Shown here one piece after another: positions 36,701-45,486 of a stretch of 64,000 bases of DNA (the first letter of the stretch is position 1; each line of letters opens with the position of its first letter). The position numbers were made by a program, and so were the translations under genes. The stretch is from Listeria ivanovii subsp. londoniensis (GTDB taxonomy: Bacteria > Bacillota > Bacilli > Lactobacillales > Listeriaceae). The notes under the pieces are model-generated. The model saw nothing but the letters and a program-made list of their open reading frames with translations. It did no database searches and was not told the origin of the DNA. The stretch spans positions 2,518,501 to 2,582,500 of the forward strand of contig NZ_CP009576.1 of assembly GCF_000763495.1 (NCBI RefSeq). The letters run 5' to 3'.

Positions 36701-37204
36701 CGCTAACAGCTCTTCATATTTTTGATATATCAGTGAAATATCATGCACTTTATTCGTTACGCTTGTCGGTAACGTTCTGGCACTTTCCTCTAAATCATTA
36801 ATTGAAATCTCTTCTTGCTTCATTTCTTTAAATAAATTGGCAAGCTCTGAATAAAAGCCTTTTCTAGAAGTAGCTCTCGAAAAAACTTTCAATTCTTCTT
36901 TTTTATCTAGAGCTGCCTTTCGGATGACCATTTCGATACCTGTTTTACTTAGGAATGTTTTAGACAATCCGCCCGTTTCTTGAAGGATCTTCCACGCAAG
37001 CCTACTAAAACTAAAAATTTGTGTTCCCATCATCCCTGCAAGTTTTTCCTTTTTCAAGAAATGGGTTTCCATTTGAAAAGTCATTTGATCTGGAACAATA
37101 AAGATATACGTTTTTGAATTTTGTTTAATTTTTGTCCCTACTTCATTCATTAGATGTGTCGTTTTACCTGTCCCTGATCTACCAGCAATTATTTGAAGTG
37201 TCAT
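33731..37204 (-). CDS. addB: AddB, nuclease subunit of the AddAB complex
   Basis: About 1157 residues. The N-terminal Walker A GRSGTGKT sits at 8-15. The helicase part is degenerate, as expected for the Chi-reading subunit. The C-terminal nuclease motif is [10 protein letters not shown]. Four cysteines expected to bind a 4Fe-4S cluster are visible: one in [12 protein letters not shown] and three in [12 protein letters not shown] near the C-terminus. ATG 37204 ([11 protein letters not shown]) is chosen over 37222 because it matches the family start; GGTGGTGAGGG lies before it. First gene of an addB-addA-yisK-yisL operon. Confidence 0.96.
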   Translation of the reverse strand: MTLQIIAGRSGTGKTTHLMNEVGTKIKQNSKTYIFIVPDQMTFQMETHFLKKEKLAGMMGTQIFSFSRLAWKILQETGGLSKTFLSKTGIEMVIRKAALDKKEELKVFSRATSRKGFYSELANLFKEMKQEEISINDLEESARTLPTSVTNKVHDISLIYQKYEELLAGKFLENEDYLRLLAEKITESDYLNDTEIIIDGFNSFSKQELTVIERLMQKCDKVTVSLTLNVPNIQDGLEEYSMFKTSTEIYLALLEIAKLNNIDIEEGKLLTENKRAKAASLAFLTNTWGQNKFAAFEGEATNLSIHQANNRRAEIEGIAREIRKLTLNGYSYKDIAILTRNLGDYDVLAETVMEAYDIPIFIDKKREMAKHPFVEFIRSSLDAIQFNWKYEPIFQAVKTEFFFDIMEEAADMRRKSDILENYVLENGIQNKWKWQKEGDWIYRKIRGLSTNVLPQTDEELSTQNVINEMRNRIVIPLSTLEMNLSKASTGQEFALALYHYIEQVQAVEHLESWRRVAEDNGYLELAREHEQAWNSISALLDEFVEVLGEESLDLTSFIEIVVTGLDALEFSLLPPALDQVVLSDMENAKLLEMKVIFAIGMNDGVMPLRQKDKGILSDQDRDFLREQNSNLKASAKNNIGEEDLLAYKIVSLPSDKLFLSYPAADEEGKVLTESNYLRKIKGQFKNLSEAVYLTDPSLLNEEEQSSYIRSRQAVLGILTSQLQMYKRGYPVSNVWWDAYNSYFDDKEESRTAKQVFSSLYYENKTAPLQETTAKGLFGENIHASVSRMEKFFSCEFQHFAQYGLKLEERAHFQLQAVDMGEIFHAAMEWISAELKRNNMDWGSLNIEECKHLAKLAMTFLAPKIQHEILLSSKRMEYIQYKLLQIITRATTVLNEQAKSSAFRPVGLEVDFGLKGDIPPLKIPLQSDSELLLQGRIDRIDVAEQDNRTFLRIIDYKSSAHDLALTEVYYGLALQMLTYLDIVVMNAQKMLGKNAEPAGVLYFHMHNQFVQSDKELTEDQLAKEVQKSSKMKGLILSDPVAVSLMDTTLEKGKSSTIIPAEIKQNGELSARSRTATRSEFDKMRQFVRNKYQEAGNKILDGAVSINPYKLKERTPCQFCGFRSFCSFDPSLTSNQYRHLTNEKTETILTKMDIEGGTQ

Positions 37205-37310
37205 ACCCTCACCACCGAACATATGTTTTTATTTAGTTTACCATATTTACGCTATCTGTCCAGAACTTTTTTCGAAGGATTTTTTCCTTTAAAATTTATA
37301 AAACAGCCCA

Positions 37311-37346
37311 AAAAAACTAAGATAGCTCTTACTATCTTAGTTTTTC
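37311..37346 (-). terminator. Terminator of the IDEAL-domain gene
   Basis: A 14-bp perfect stem AAAAACTAAGATAG (37312-37325)/CTATCTTAGTTTTT (37332-37345); T-run on the minus strand, in the gap before addB. Confidence 0.85.
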
Positions 37347-37353
37347 ATATATT

Positions 37354-37590
37354 CTACTCAAAAGCCAGCATTTCCTGTTGGATATCATTCATTTTTTCTG
37401 TTAGTTGGATGAATTTCGCTTTGTCCCTATTATCGAGAGCCTCATCAATTTTAGCTCTAAGTTGTTCTAATTTTCTCTCTTCTAGGAGCATCGTCAGGAA
37501 GCATTCGATAAAAACATTCGTTAATTCTTTTTCTCCTTTAAGGACGCCCACCTGATTCATCAATGAATTAGAAAAATCACGCATTTCCAC
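37354..37590 (-). CDS. Small IDEAL-domain protein
   Basis: About 78 residues, ending in a clear IDEAL domain: LRAKIDEALDNRDKAKFIQL and the following helix. The start is taken as GTG 37590 because AAGGAG lies 8 nt upstream; ATG 37584 and ATG 37611 are alternatives. IDEAL domains occur in small Bacillus proteins such as YpiB, YozD and ComN-like factors, and probably act in protein-protein contacts. The gene is divergent from comK across a 246-bp gap, as in other Listeria. A competence link is only positional. Confidence 0.78.
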   Translation of the reverse strand: MEMRDFSNSLMNQVGVLKGEKELTNVFIECFLTMLLEERKLEQLRAKIDEALDNRDKAKFIQLTEKMNDIQQEMLAFE

Positions 37591-37836
37591 GACTACCACT
37601 CCTTCACTCATATTTATTACAATTAAAAAACTGTAATATCGCAAGAAAAAACAGAAAACACTTAGAAAATACAACTTTACGAAAATCTAATGACTTGTAA
37701 ATTACCATGTGCTATAATGACAAAAAATAAACTCGTAACTTACTTTGGTGCTTAGTTGTCACTTGAAATTATTGATTTAGCAATGATTTTAGGTTACTTC
37801 TTAGACATAAATACAAACATAGGAGAGTTGAATGAA

Positions 37837-38445
37837 ATGAAAAAAGAACCAATTAGTACTCAGTTTTATGAAGTAAACCCGCACACGATGATTATTTTTC
37901 CGAAAAAGTCAGGAAGTATAGTCTATTCAGAAATTTATGAAGTTGATTCTCAGTATACTTCTAAATTTACCCCTTTTGAGCTAATTAAAACCAGCTGTAA
38001 TTTTTTCGGTTCGAGCTATGATGGACGTAAGGAGGGCACTAAGCATCTGATTGGCGTCACCCACAAGCCACCTATCATTATCGACCCAGTCACATCCACT
38101 TATGCATTTCCAACTGCAGCACCTAGTACATCAGATTGCATTTGGATTTTCCCGCAGCACATTAAAGAATACCAAACAGTGGGCTATAATCACACTTTAA
38201 TTAGATTTTCTAATCAACAAACTTTTGAAATTGATATGTCTTTAGCCTCTTTTAATAATCAAATTGCTAGAACTTCCATGCTACATATGAAATTTTCTCA
38301 AAAAATGCGTATGATGGAGAGCAATTTCCCTTCAATGAATATGTTTTTCCCACCAGCCACACTTGCAGCTGAAACAAGACGTTATTATAATACAATGATT
38401 CTGGAAAATGACGATCCTACGAACTCAGACAAATCCAAAAATTAA
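37837..38445 (+). CDS. comK: Competence master regulator ComK, intact
   Basis: A 202-residue protein aligning throughout with B. subtilis ComK (192 aa): FFGSSYDGRKEGT and THKPPIIIDP match FFGSSYAGRKAGT and SHKPPIMVDP, followed by the FSNQQTFEI and FNNQIARTSML segments. ATG 37837 has AGGAGAG 9 nt upstream; the reading frame extends upstream without a better site. ComK binds twin AT-boxes and activates DNA-uptake genes. In many L. monocytogenes strains an A118-type prophage splits this gene; here it is whole. An extended -10 TGCTATAAT lies at about 37709-37717. The C-terminus is about 10 residues longer than in Bacillus. Confidence 0.95.
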   Translation: MKKEPISTQFYEVNPHTMIIFPKKSGSIVYSEIYEVDSQYTSKFTPFELIKTSCNFFGSSYDGRKEGTKHLIGVTHKPPIIIDPVTSTYAFPTAAPSTSDCIWIFPQHIKEYQTVGYNHTLIRFSNQQTFEIDMSLASFNNQIARTSMLHMKFSQKMRMMESNFPSMNMFFPPATLAAETRRYYNTMILENDDPTNSDKSKN

Positions 38446-38449
38446 AGAA

Positions 38450-38485
38450 AAACCAGATATACAAATCAACTTGTATATCTGGTTT
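38450..38485. terminator. Bidirectional terminator
   Basis: A 15-bp perfect stem AAACCAGATATACAA (38450-38464)/TTGTATATCTGGTTT (38471-38485) with a 6-nt loop, between comK and the convergent XRE gene. Confidence 0.8.
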
Positions 38486-38491
38486 CCTCAA

Positions 38492-38839
38492 TTATTTTTT
38501 ATTCTCAATCGCATCTGCAATTCGTTTTAACATTAATAATTCTTCTTCTGAATATGTATATGGTAATTCTAAATACCATTTCTCTAGTTCTGGATTACCA
38601 ATTAAAGGAAAGGCATTTACTGAATTTTTTTCTCGTAATCCTGCTACATCATCTAGTAGGAAATCTGTTGTTGTTCCGAGAATTTCTGCTAGTTTAGCCA
38701 AAATAAAGATTGGCGGCCGGTGGTTATCATTTTCATATTTACTAATGGTTGATGCAGTTGTACCAATTTTTGCTGCCAATTGCTTTTGGGTTAATCTATT
38801 TTTCTTTCGTAAATGAATTAACTTTTCTCCAAATTCCAA
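38492..38839 (-). CDS. XRE-family transcriptional regulator
   Basis: About 115 residues. The N-terminal Cro/CI helix-turn-helix is LTQKQLAAKIGTTASTISKY, followed by the usual helix DFLLDD. The C-terminal 50 residues are acidic with EEELLMLKRIADAIENKK, probably a dimerisation or sensing part. TTG 38839 is chosen because GAGG lies 8 nt upstream; a GTG at 38848 overlaps that site. It lies downstream of the fructose operon but behind that operon's terminator, so it is likely independent. The target genes are not known; comK is a convergent neighbour. Confidence 0.83.
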   Translation of the reverse strand: MEFGEKLIHLRKKNRLTQKQLAAKIGTTASTISKYENDNHRPPIFILAKLAEILGTTTDFLLDDVAGLREKNSVNAFPLIGNPELEKWYLELPYTYSEEELLMLKRIADAIENKK

Positions 38840-38896
38840 TATGCCCACCTCGCTTCTTTTCTATTATAGCAATTTTTCAATAAGAATTCGAGAAAT

Positions 38897-38937
38897 CAAA
38901 AAAGAAATCGCCTTTTTTCGTTTCAAAAGACGATTTC
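38897..38937 (-). terminator. Terminator of the fructose operon
   Basis: Stem GAAATCG-c-CTTTT (38904 on)/AAAAG-a-CGATTTC (to 38937) with T6 on the minus strand at 38903-38898. Confidence 0.8.
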
Positions 38938-38943
38938 CAAATT

Positions 38944-40842
38944 TTATACAGTTGGTTTCTTGCGTAAAAAGCCAATTAAAGCTGCACTTATTAAAGTTCC
39001 GATAACAATAGCAATAATATAGAACCATGGTTGGGATACTAGGAAGATAACGAAGACTCCCCCATGAGGTGCTAATACTTTAATATTCAGGAACATAACG
39101 ATTGCACCTGTGATTGCACTACCGGCGATAAAACTTGGAATCATCCGGAGTGGATCAGCTGCCGCAAAAGGAATTGCGCCTTCTGTAATAAATGACGCTC
39201 CTAGAATAGAGTTAGTCAATCCTGCATCACGTTCTTGTGCTGTAAATTTATTTTTGAAAACAAGCGTTGCGACAAATGTTGCAAGTGGCGGAACCATTCC
39301 TGCTGCCATTGTTGCTGCCATAATGGCACTCCCACCTGTTGCCACACTTGCTGCTAAAGTTCCTGTAGCGAAGATATAAGCTGCTTTATTAATCGGCCCG
39401 CCTAAATCTGCGGCCATCATTGCACCTAGTAACAATCCAAGAATAACTGCATTTGTACCACTCAAACTATTTAAGAAATCATTTAGCCAAGTATTTAGGG
39501 CACTCATTGGTACATTCAATAATAACATTAACAGACCGACTATTAGTACGGATAAAACTGGATAAAATAGTACTACTTTGATTCCATCTAATGTTTTCGG
39601 TAATTTTTTTAGTGCTAACTTTACTAATTCAACGGCATAACCTGCTAAGAAACCTCCTACTAATGCACCAAGGAACCCTGCTCCACCAACAGAAGCAACC
39701 CCACCAGCTACAAAGCCAGCTACAAGTCCTGGTCTATCCGATATACTATAAGCAATATAACCTGCAAACACTGGAAGCATGAATCCGAATGCCACATCAC
39801 CAATTTGTTTTAACAGTGCTGGGATTTCATTATATGAACCTAATTTAGCAAGCTGATCTTGTGGTACTCCGATTAATTGGTCTAACATGAAAGCAATCGC
39901 AATGGCAATACCTCCACCAATAACAAACGGTAGCATATGCGAAACGCCGCTCATTAAATGTTTATAAATTTGTTGTCCAATAGAAAGTCCATCAGAACTA
40001 CTTGTTATTTCACTACCTTCTTCTGCTTTATAAACAGGCGCTTTACCTGAAATTGCCTCGTTTATTAGCTCTTCTGGTTTGTGAATTCCTGCTGCCACCG
40101 GTTTAGCAATAAGATGTTTTCCATCAAAGCGAGGCATATCAACTTGTACATCTGCCGCGATAATAACACCATCTGCTTCAGCGATTTCTTTATCAGTCAA
40201 TCGGTTCTCTACACCTCTTGAACCATTTGTTTCTACCTTGATTTTCACGCCTAACTGGTTAGCTGTTTCTTGTAATTTCTCCGCCGCCATATACGTATGT
40301 GCAATCCCAGTTGGACAGGCAGTAACAGCTACGACTGATTTACCAGTGTCTACGCTTGAAGTTGGAGTAACACTTGTTTCTTCTGTCTCTTCTTGCTCTT
40401 GATTGAAAAGGTTAATTACTTCTTCGGGGGTTTTAGCATCTTTTAAGTTTTGAACAAAAGCTGGGTGAACTAGCATTCTAGAAAGTGCTGCTAAAGTTTC
40501 TAAGTGGGTTGCATTTGCACCATCTGTTGCTGCAATCATGAAGAAAAGGTGTGCTGGTTGACCGTCTAAAGAATTGTAATCTAATCCATTTTCACTTTTC
40601 GCAAAAACCACGGTAGGTTCATTGACTGCTTTTGTTTTTGCGTGAGGCATAGCAATTCCTTCGCCAATACCGGTAGAACTTTGAGCTTCACGTTTCATTA
40701 TTTCTTCTTTAAAGAGGTCTGCATCATTAATTTTCCCTTTGGCCTTTAAGGAAGCGATCATTTCATCAATTGCCGCTTCTTTTGTCGTTGCTTTTAAAGA
40801 CATAATCATAACATCTTTATTAAGTAGATCCGTAATTCTCAT
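38944..40842 (-). CDS. fruA: Fructose-specific PTS permease EIIABC
   Basis: A 632-residue three-domain permease. EIIA (about 1-145) has the phospho-His at H67 in EGIAMPHAKT. EIIB (about 168-265) has the phospho-Cys at C176 in VTACPTGIAHTYMAAE. EIIC (about 290-625) has about nine membrane helices and the AAADPLRMIPSF loop. It imports fructose as fructose 1-phosphate. Domain order A-B-C matches B. subtilis FruA. AGGGAGG lies before the ATG; the start comes 1 nt after the fruK stop. Last gene of fruR-fruK-fruA. Confidence 0.95.
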   Translation of the reverse strand: MRITDLLNKDVMIMSLKATTKEAAIDEMIASLKAKGKINDADLFKEEIMKREAQSSTGIGEGIAMPHAKTKAVNEPTVVFAKSENGLDYNSLDGQPAHLFFMIAATDGANATHLETLAALSRMLVHPAFVQNLKDAKTPEEVINLFNQEQEETEETSVTPTSSVDTGKSVVAVTACPTGIAHTYMAAEKLQETANQLGVKIKVETNGSRGVENRLTDKEIAEADGVIIAADVQVDMPRFDGKHLIAKPVAAGIHKPEELINEAISGKAPVYKAEEGSEITSSSDGLSIGQQIYKHLMSGVSHMLPFVIGGGIAIAIAFMLDQLIGVPQDQLAKLGSYNEIPALLKQIGDVAFGFMLPVFAGYIAYSISDRPGLVAGFVAGGVASVGGAGFLGALVGGFLAGYAVELVKLALKKLPKTLDGIKVVLFYPVLSVLIVGLLMLLLNVPMSALNTWLNDFLNSLSGTNAVILGLLLGAMMAADLGGPINKAAYIFATGTLAASVATGGSAIMAATMAAGMVPPLATFVATLVFKNKFTAQERDAGLTNSILGASFITEGAIPFAAADPLRMIPSFIAGSAITGAIVMFLNIKVLAPHGGVFVIFLVSQPWFYIIAIVIGTLISAALIGFLRKKPTV

Positions 40843-40843
40843 T

Positions 40844-41767
40844 TTAGTTCCTCCCTGTTATTTTAGTAATCTTTACTTGCGGTAATAATTTATTGATTAA
40901 TTTTGCTTGGGCTAAATCTGTTGAGAATGCTGTAGCTCCACCAGTTGCAACGCCTGCTTCAAATGCTTTCAACGGATCTCTTGTTTTATCAAATGTTCCA
41001 ATAAATCCAGCAATCATCGAGTCACCCGCTCCAACTGAGTTTTTAAGTTCTCCTTTTAAAGCTTCTGCGAAATAGACATCTTCACCAGTAAAAAGAAGTG
41101 CTCCGTCACCAGCCATAGATACAATGACATGTTGTGCACCTAGCTCCAAACATTTTTTACCGTATGGGATAAGTTCTTCTACACTATTTAATTGAACATC
41201 AAATAATTCAGCTAATTCATGATGATTAGGTTTAATTAAGATAGGATTATTTGGGAGTGCATCTAGTAATTCTTGTCCTGTTGTATCAATCATAAATTCG
41301 GCTTGTTTTTCTTTACAAATTTGGATTATTCTATTATAAAAATCATTTCCTAGTGAAGGTGGAACGCTACCTGATAAAATAACAATATCGTTTGCTGTTA
41401 CTTTATCCATTACTGCTAAAAATTCATTAATTTCTTTTTCTGAAATTGTTGGACCTAAGCCATTGATTTCCGTTTCTTCACCATGCTTTAATTTAATATT
41501 TATGCGAGTATCATCTTTCACTGTAACAAAACCAGTTTTCACACCTTCGTTTTTAAGCCAATCTTTAATAAATCCACCAGTAAATCCACCTAAAAAACCT
41601 GTAGCAAGGCTTGGTACATTTAATTGATTTAGCACACGACTTACATTTATTCCTTTGCCACCAGGTAATTTATAATCTTGTTTCATGCGATTTAATTCAC
41701 CAAGATTTAGCTGATTGATTTGTACAATATAATCAATTGATGGGTTTAAAGTAATTGTATAAATCAT
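40844..41767 (-). CDS. fruK: 1-phosphofructokinase
   Basis: A 307-residue PfkB-family sugar kinase. It begins MIYTITLNPSIDYIV, typical of 1-phosphofructokinase/tagatose kinases, has PGGKGINVSRVL near 36-47 and the catalytic motif VGAGDSMIAGF near residue 245. It converts fructose 1-phosphate from FruA to fructose 1,6-bisphosphate. Its ATG overlaps the fruR stop in an ATGA, indicating coupled translation. Confidence 0.94.
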   Translation of the reverse strand: MIYTITLNPSIDYIVQINQLNLGELNRMKQDYKLPGGKGINVSRVLNQLNVPSLATGFLGGFTGGFIKDWLKNEGVKTGFVTVKDDTRINIKLKHGEETEINGLGPTISEKEINEFLAVMDKVTANDIVILSGSVPPSLGNDFYNRIIQICKEKQAEFMIDTTGQELLDALPNNPILIKPNHHELAELFDVQLNSVEELIPYGKKCLELGAQHVIVSMAGDGALLFTGEDVYFAEALKGELKNSVGAGDSMIAGFIGTFDKTRDPLKAFEAGVATGGATAFSTDLAQAKLINKLLPQVKITKITGRN

Positions 41768-42516
41768 TTTTCTACCTCGATTATTTTAGTTTTTTGGATA
41801 AAGGATTCTTTTACTTCTGAAGGAATATAGTCTGTCACAATTGTCGCTTCATCTAAAGAAAACATTTTAGAAAATTTAACTTCTGCAAACTTAGTATGGT
41901 CTGCTACAACGAACACTCGATCAGCTCGTTCTTTTGCGGCACGTTTTACAAAGGCTTCTTCCATATCAGGTGTAGTATAGCCATGCTCCGGATGCATGGC
42001 ATTAGTACCAATAAAAGCTTTATCAAAATGATAGTTTTGAATGTTATCTAAGGCAACTGCACCAATAATTGCTTTTGTATGCACTTTCATTTTCCCACCT
42101 AAAAGATAAGCATCAATATTTTGATGAACTAATTCTTCAATATGTGTTAAACCATTTGTCACTACAGTAATTTTTCGATTTGCTAAATGTTTAATTAACT
42201 CTAATGTAGTTGATCCTGCATCTAAATAAATGCAATCGTTTTCTTCTACTAGACTAGCACAATATGCAGCAATTTCTTTCTTACTTTGAATGTTTTTGAA
42301 CGATTTTTCATTCATACTCGGTTCTTGGTTGTGTGAGATAATAAGCTTAGCCCCACCGTGTACACGTTCGATTAGTCCTTGCTCTTCTAATTCGATTAAA
42401 TCACGACGAATAGTTGATTCTGATGTGTTTAATCCTTTTACTAGCTCTTGTAATTTGATGACACCAAATTGCTCAATACGTTCCATAATAAGTTGTTTTC
42501 GCTCTGCATTTAACAT
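41764..42516 (-). CDS. fruR: DeoR-family repressor of the fructose operon
   Basis: A 250-residue DeoR-type regulator. The N-terminal helix-turn-helix reads LVKGLNTSESTIRRDLIELE, then the DeoR hinge GLIERVHGGA. The C-terminal domain has the sugar-phosphate pocket pattern YLDAGSTTLELIKHL and VVADHTKFAEV. It is expected to be released from DNA by fructose 1-phosphate. ATG 42516 has GGAGGAAC upstream and matches the family start; a longer frame to 42567 lacks a site. First gene of the operon. TGAATG repeats on the minus strand upstream (about 42545-42615) may be its operators. Confidence 0.92.
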   Translation of the reverse strand: MLNAERKQLIMERIEQFGVIKLQELVKGLNTSESTIRRDLIELEEQGLIERVHGGAKLIISHNQEPSMNEKSFKNIQSKKEIAAYCASLVEENDCIYLDAGSTTLELIKHLANRKITVVTNGLTHIEELVHQNIDAYLLGGKMKVHTKAIIGAVALDNIQNYHFDKAFIGTNAMHPEHGYTTPDMEEAFVKRAAKERADRVFVVADHTKFAEVKFSKMFSLDEATIVTDYIPSEVKESFIQKTKIIEVEK

Positions 42517-42620
42517 ACTAGTTCCTCCATCCAAAATTAGTTTATCATTTCCCTCATTCAAAATCAACCATTTTCACCCAAAAACATTCATATTTTTTCA
42601 ATTTCATTCATATTATAGCA

Positions 42621-42635
42621 TAAATACGTTTGCAA
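42621..42635 (-). promoter_or_regulatory. CRE-like CcpA site at the fru promoter
   Basis: On the minus strand TTGCAAACGTATTTA fits the cre consensus WTGNAANCGNWNNCW with one mismatch. It directly precedes an extended -10 TGCTATAAT, so binding of CcpA would block the promoter. It lies about 105-119 nt before the fruR ATG and inside the region divergent with pepC. Confidence 0.55.
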
Positions 42636-42732
42636 ACAGTCATAAAAGTGCAGTCATTTGTTTTCTTATACAGTTACTACTTTTAGGAGTATACTTATTT
42701 GGAAGATATATTTATATATAGGAGGAAAGAAC

Positions 42733-44061
42733 ATGAGTACAGAATTAACATTCGATCAATTAGATAGTTTTTCCAAAAAATGGCGTGAAAATCCGGATAA
42801 TCTGGTAATTCAAGCTAGTATTATGAAAAATGGGATTAAAGCAGCCACAGAAAACCCTGTGACTAAAGTGAAAGTTCAACCTATTTTTTCTCATGAAGTG
42901 ACAACAGATAAGGTTTCTAACCAACAGCAAAGTGGACGGTGTTGGATGTTTGCAGCACTAAATACATTCCGTCATAAATTGAACGGAACACTTGGTTTGA
43001 AGGATTTTGAGTTATCTCAGAATTATACTAATTTTTGGGATAAGTTGGAGAAGGCAAATTATTTTTTAGAGAATATCATTGAAACCGCACTGGAAGATGA
43101 AGATAGTCGACTCGTTTCATGGTTGCTTGATACACCAGAACAAGATGGTGGTCAGTGGGATATGTTAGTTTCGATTATTGAAAAATACGGAGTTGTTCCA
43201 AAATCAGCTATGCCAGAAACTTTTCAAAGTAGTAAGTCCGCTGATTTAAATCATTTATTAAATGAGCGTCTTCGTACAGACGCAGTTATTCTAAGAAAAG
43301 CTGTTAAGAATAAAGTTTCTGTCACACAATTAAAAGAGGAAATGCTTGCAGAAATTTATCAACTTTTAGCGATGTCGCTTGGTGAACCGCCAAAAACATT
43401 TGATTTCGAATATCGTAATAAAGATAATGAGTTTAAACAAGATTTACAAATTTCACCGACAGATTTTTTCAAACGGTATATTGATATCGATTTGAGAGAT
43501 TATGTTCCACTTATTAATGCTCCCACAAAAGACAAACCGTTTAATCAAGTTTTCACGGTGGATTATTTAGGTAACATTGTCGGTGGTGCGCCGATTAAAT
43601 ATTTAAATGTTGAAATGGATGTTTTGAAAAAAGCTGCTGCAACACAAATACAGGATGGCGAAACTGTTTGGTTTGGTTGTGATGTCGGTCAACTTTCAGA
43701 ACGAACTAGCGGCATTATGGACACAAACATTTTCTTGTTGAATCAAGCTTTTGGTTTTAAAACTACCATGACTAAAGCGGAACGTCTTGATTACAAACAT
43801 AGTATGCTAACACATGCGATGGTACTAACAGGAGTAAATGTTGTGGACGGAGAAGTGAATCGTTGGAAAGTAGAAAATAGTTGGGGAGAAGCTATTGGCA
43901 ATAAAGGTTATTTTGTTGCAAGTGACGCGTGGATGGATGAATTTACGTTCCAGGTTGTTGTTCGGAAAAAATATCTATCTAATGAGTTACTAAATGCATT
44001 TAAACAAGAACCTATTACCTTGAAACCATGGGATCCAATGGGCTCGCTTGCTTTTAAATAG
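42733..44061 (+). CDS. pepC: Aminopeptidase C (bleomycin hydrolase family)
   Basis: A 442-residue C1B cysteine peptidase. The catalytic triad is visible: Cys in QQQSGRCWMFAALNTFR, His in LTHAMVLTGVN, Asn in KVENSWGEAIGNKGYF. Length and the C-terminal extension match lactococcal PepC and bleomycin hydrolase, cytosolic hexamers with broad aminopeptidase activity whose C-terminus projects into the active site. ATG 42733 has GGAGGAAAG upstream; the frame extends further upstream without one. Divergent from the fructose operon. Its last 8 nt overlap the convergent DUF523 gene. Confidence 0.95.
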   Translation: MSTELTFDQLDSFSKKWRENPDNLVIQASIMKNGIKAATENPVTKVKVQPIFSHEVTTDKVSNQQQSGRCWMFAALNTFRHKLNGTLGLKDFELSQNYTNFWDKLEKANYFLENIIETALEDEDSRLVSWLLDTPEQDGGQWDMLVSIIEKYGVVPKSAMPETFQSSKSADLNHLLNERLRTDAVILRKAVKNKVSVTQLKEEMLAEIYQLLAMSLGEPPKTFDFEYRNKDNEFKQDLQISPTDFFKRYIDIDLRDYVPLINAPTKDKPFNQVFTVDYLGNIVGGAPIKYLNVEMDVLKKAAATQIQDGETVWFGCDVGQLSERTSGIMDTNIFLLNQAFGFKTTMTKAERLDYKHSMLTHAMVLTGVNVVDGEVNRWKVENSWGEAIGNKGYFVASDAWMDEFTFQVVVRKKYLSNELLNAFKQEPITLKPWDPMGSLAFK

Positions 44062-44497
44062 TAAATTCTGAAATAACTTCGATTCCATTAGCTATAAAAA
44101 GTGCTGCTGCTACGCCGGTACCATCTGTTGTTTTTCCCGAGAAGGTGCCGTCGTAAATAGCACAGCTACCACAAGAAGGGCTGTATTCTTTCATGATTAT
44201 TTTGGTAATATTAAGTTCTTTCATTTTAGTTAAGGTGAGTATGGCACCTCGTTTGTATTCTTCGGTAACAATGTTTCCCTCACTGTCAATTACTTTTGCA
44301 CGACCGCACCAGACATCTTTACCATCTCCATCCACTATTTCAGCAGGATTTCTTGGAGTTGAAAGTCCTCCAATAACCTCTGGGCAAAAAGGAATTGCTT
44401 CTCCACTTTCAACCAACTGCTTTATTTCTGTGATTTCTTTATCTTGTCCATCATATCTGCATGCAATTCCGGCAAGACATGCGCTTACTGCAATCAT
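44054..44497 (-). CDS. DUF523 cysteine-rich protein
   Basis: A 147-residue protein with the two hallmark motifs of DUF523: an N-terminal VSACLAGIACRYDG and a later KEYSPSCGSCAIYDG. Clustered cysteines suggest a metal or Fe-S site. The family is often linked to 2-thiouracil desulfurase-like proteins, so a sulfur-removing role on modified bases is possible and would suit the adjacent pseudouridine genes, but this is inference. GAGGAGGAAT precedes the ATG. No terminator separates it from the convergent pepC; the stop codons overlap. Confidence 0.8.
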   Translation of the reverse strand: MIAVSACLAGIACRYDGQDKEITEIKQLVESGEAIPFCPEVIGGLSTPRNPAEIVDGDGKDVWCGRAKVIDSEGNIVTEEYKRGAILTLTKMKELNITKIIMKEYSPSCGSCAIYDGTFSGKTTDGTGVAAALFIANGIEVISEFTI

Positions 44498-44531
44498 TCC
44501 AATTCCTCCTCTATTATTTATTCATTTTAAC

Positions 44532-44564
44532 ATAAAAAAGCCGCCACCATTTTGTGGTGACAGC
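44532..44564 (-). terminator. Terminator of the psuK-psuG operon
   Basis: On the minus strand GCUGUCACCA pairs with UGGUGGCGGC (two GU pairs) around a CAAAA loop, followed by T6 (44539-44534). Confidence 0.85.
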
Positions 44565-44574
44565 CTTCGAATAA

Positions 44575-45486
44575 TTAACTGTTTTGATAAGCTACGGCAA
44601 TTTGAGCCCCAATTAAAGCATTGTGCTTTACTAATTCGATATTAGCTTCTAGGCTTTTTCCGTCTGTTAATTCTTTTACTTTCCCAAGTAAGAATGGTGT
44701 TACGTCTTTTCCGTGGATGTGATTTTCTTCCGCTTCTTTTAAAGCTGTTTGAATCACATCATTGATTACTTTTTCATCCATAGCAAATTCTTCTGGAATT
44801 GGATTTGTGATTACCGCTCCACCTTCAATTTGAAGATCCCATTTTGCTTTAAGTGAAGCTGCAATAATCTCTGGTGAATCTGCGCGTAAAGTTAATTCCA
44901 CATCACTTGAGCGTGTGTAAAATGCAGGTAATACGTCTGTTTGATAGCCAATTACTGGAACGCCTTTCGTTTCTAGGTATTCCATTGTTAAGTTTAAATC
45001 CAGAATAGATTTAGCTCCGGCACAAATAACTGCTACATTTGTTTTCGCTAGTTCTTCTAAGTCAGCGGAGATATCCATTGTCGTCTCAGCGCCACGGTGT
45101 ACTCCACCAATTCCGCCAGTTACGAAAATACCAATTTCTGCTAATTCTGCACAAATCATTGTTGCAGCTACTGTTGTTGCGCCAAGTTTTTTTGTTGCAA
45201 CAAGGTAACCAATATCACGACGAGAAACTTTTGCTACGTTTGTACTTTTTCCAAATAATTCTAGTTCTTCATCAGACAAACCAATTTTTATTTTACCATT
45301 AATTAAAGCAATTGTTGCTGGAACTGCACCGTTGTCACGAATAATTTGTTCAACATCGCGCGCCATTTCAACATTTTGCGGGTAAGGCATTCCGTGAGAG
45401 ATTATAGTTGATTCTAATGCTACAATTGCTTTTCCTTCTGCTTTCGCTTGTTTTACTTCTTCAGATAATGATAGATAATTTTTCAT
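44575..45486 (-). CDS. psuG: Pseudouridine-5'-phosphate glycosidase
   Basis: A 303-residue PsuG/IndA-family enzyme. Diagnostic segments are [16 protein letters not shown] near the N-terminus, [26 protein letters not shown] in the middle, and NPIPEEFA, then [11 protein letters not shown] near the C-terminus. It splits pseudouridine 5'-phosphate into uracil and ribose 5-phosphate using Mn2+ and a catalytic Lys. The ATG overlaps the psuK stop (ATGA), so the kinase and glycosidase are coupled. Confidence 0.95.
   Translation of the reverse strand: MKNYLSLSEEVKQAKAEGKAIVALESTIISHGMPYPQNVEMARDVEQIIRDNGAVPATIALINGKIKIGLSDEELELFGKSTNVAKVSRRDIGYLVATKKLGATTVAATMICAELAEIGIFVTGGIGGVHRGAETTMDISADLEELAKTNVAVICAGAKSILDLNLTMEYLETKGVPVIGYQTDVLPAFYTRSSDVELTLRADSPEIIAASLKAKWDLQIEGGAVITNPIPEEFAMDEKVINDVIQTALKEAEENHIHGKDVTPFLLGKVKELTDGKSLEANIELVKHNALIGAQIAVAYQNS

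Noticed and set aside
37756..37836. Longer comK start with 27 extra codons
   Set aside because: TTG 37756 has no ribosome binding site, the extra residues do not match ComK, and AGGAGAG sits properly before ATG 37837.
44193..44645. 150-codon plus-strand frame across DUF523 and psuG
   Set aside because: It runs antisense through two genes with clear family motifs and the psuG terminator, and has no ribosome binding site.
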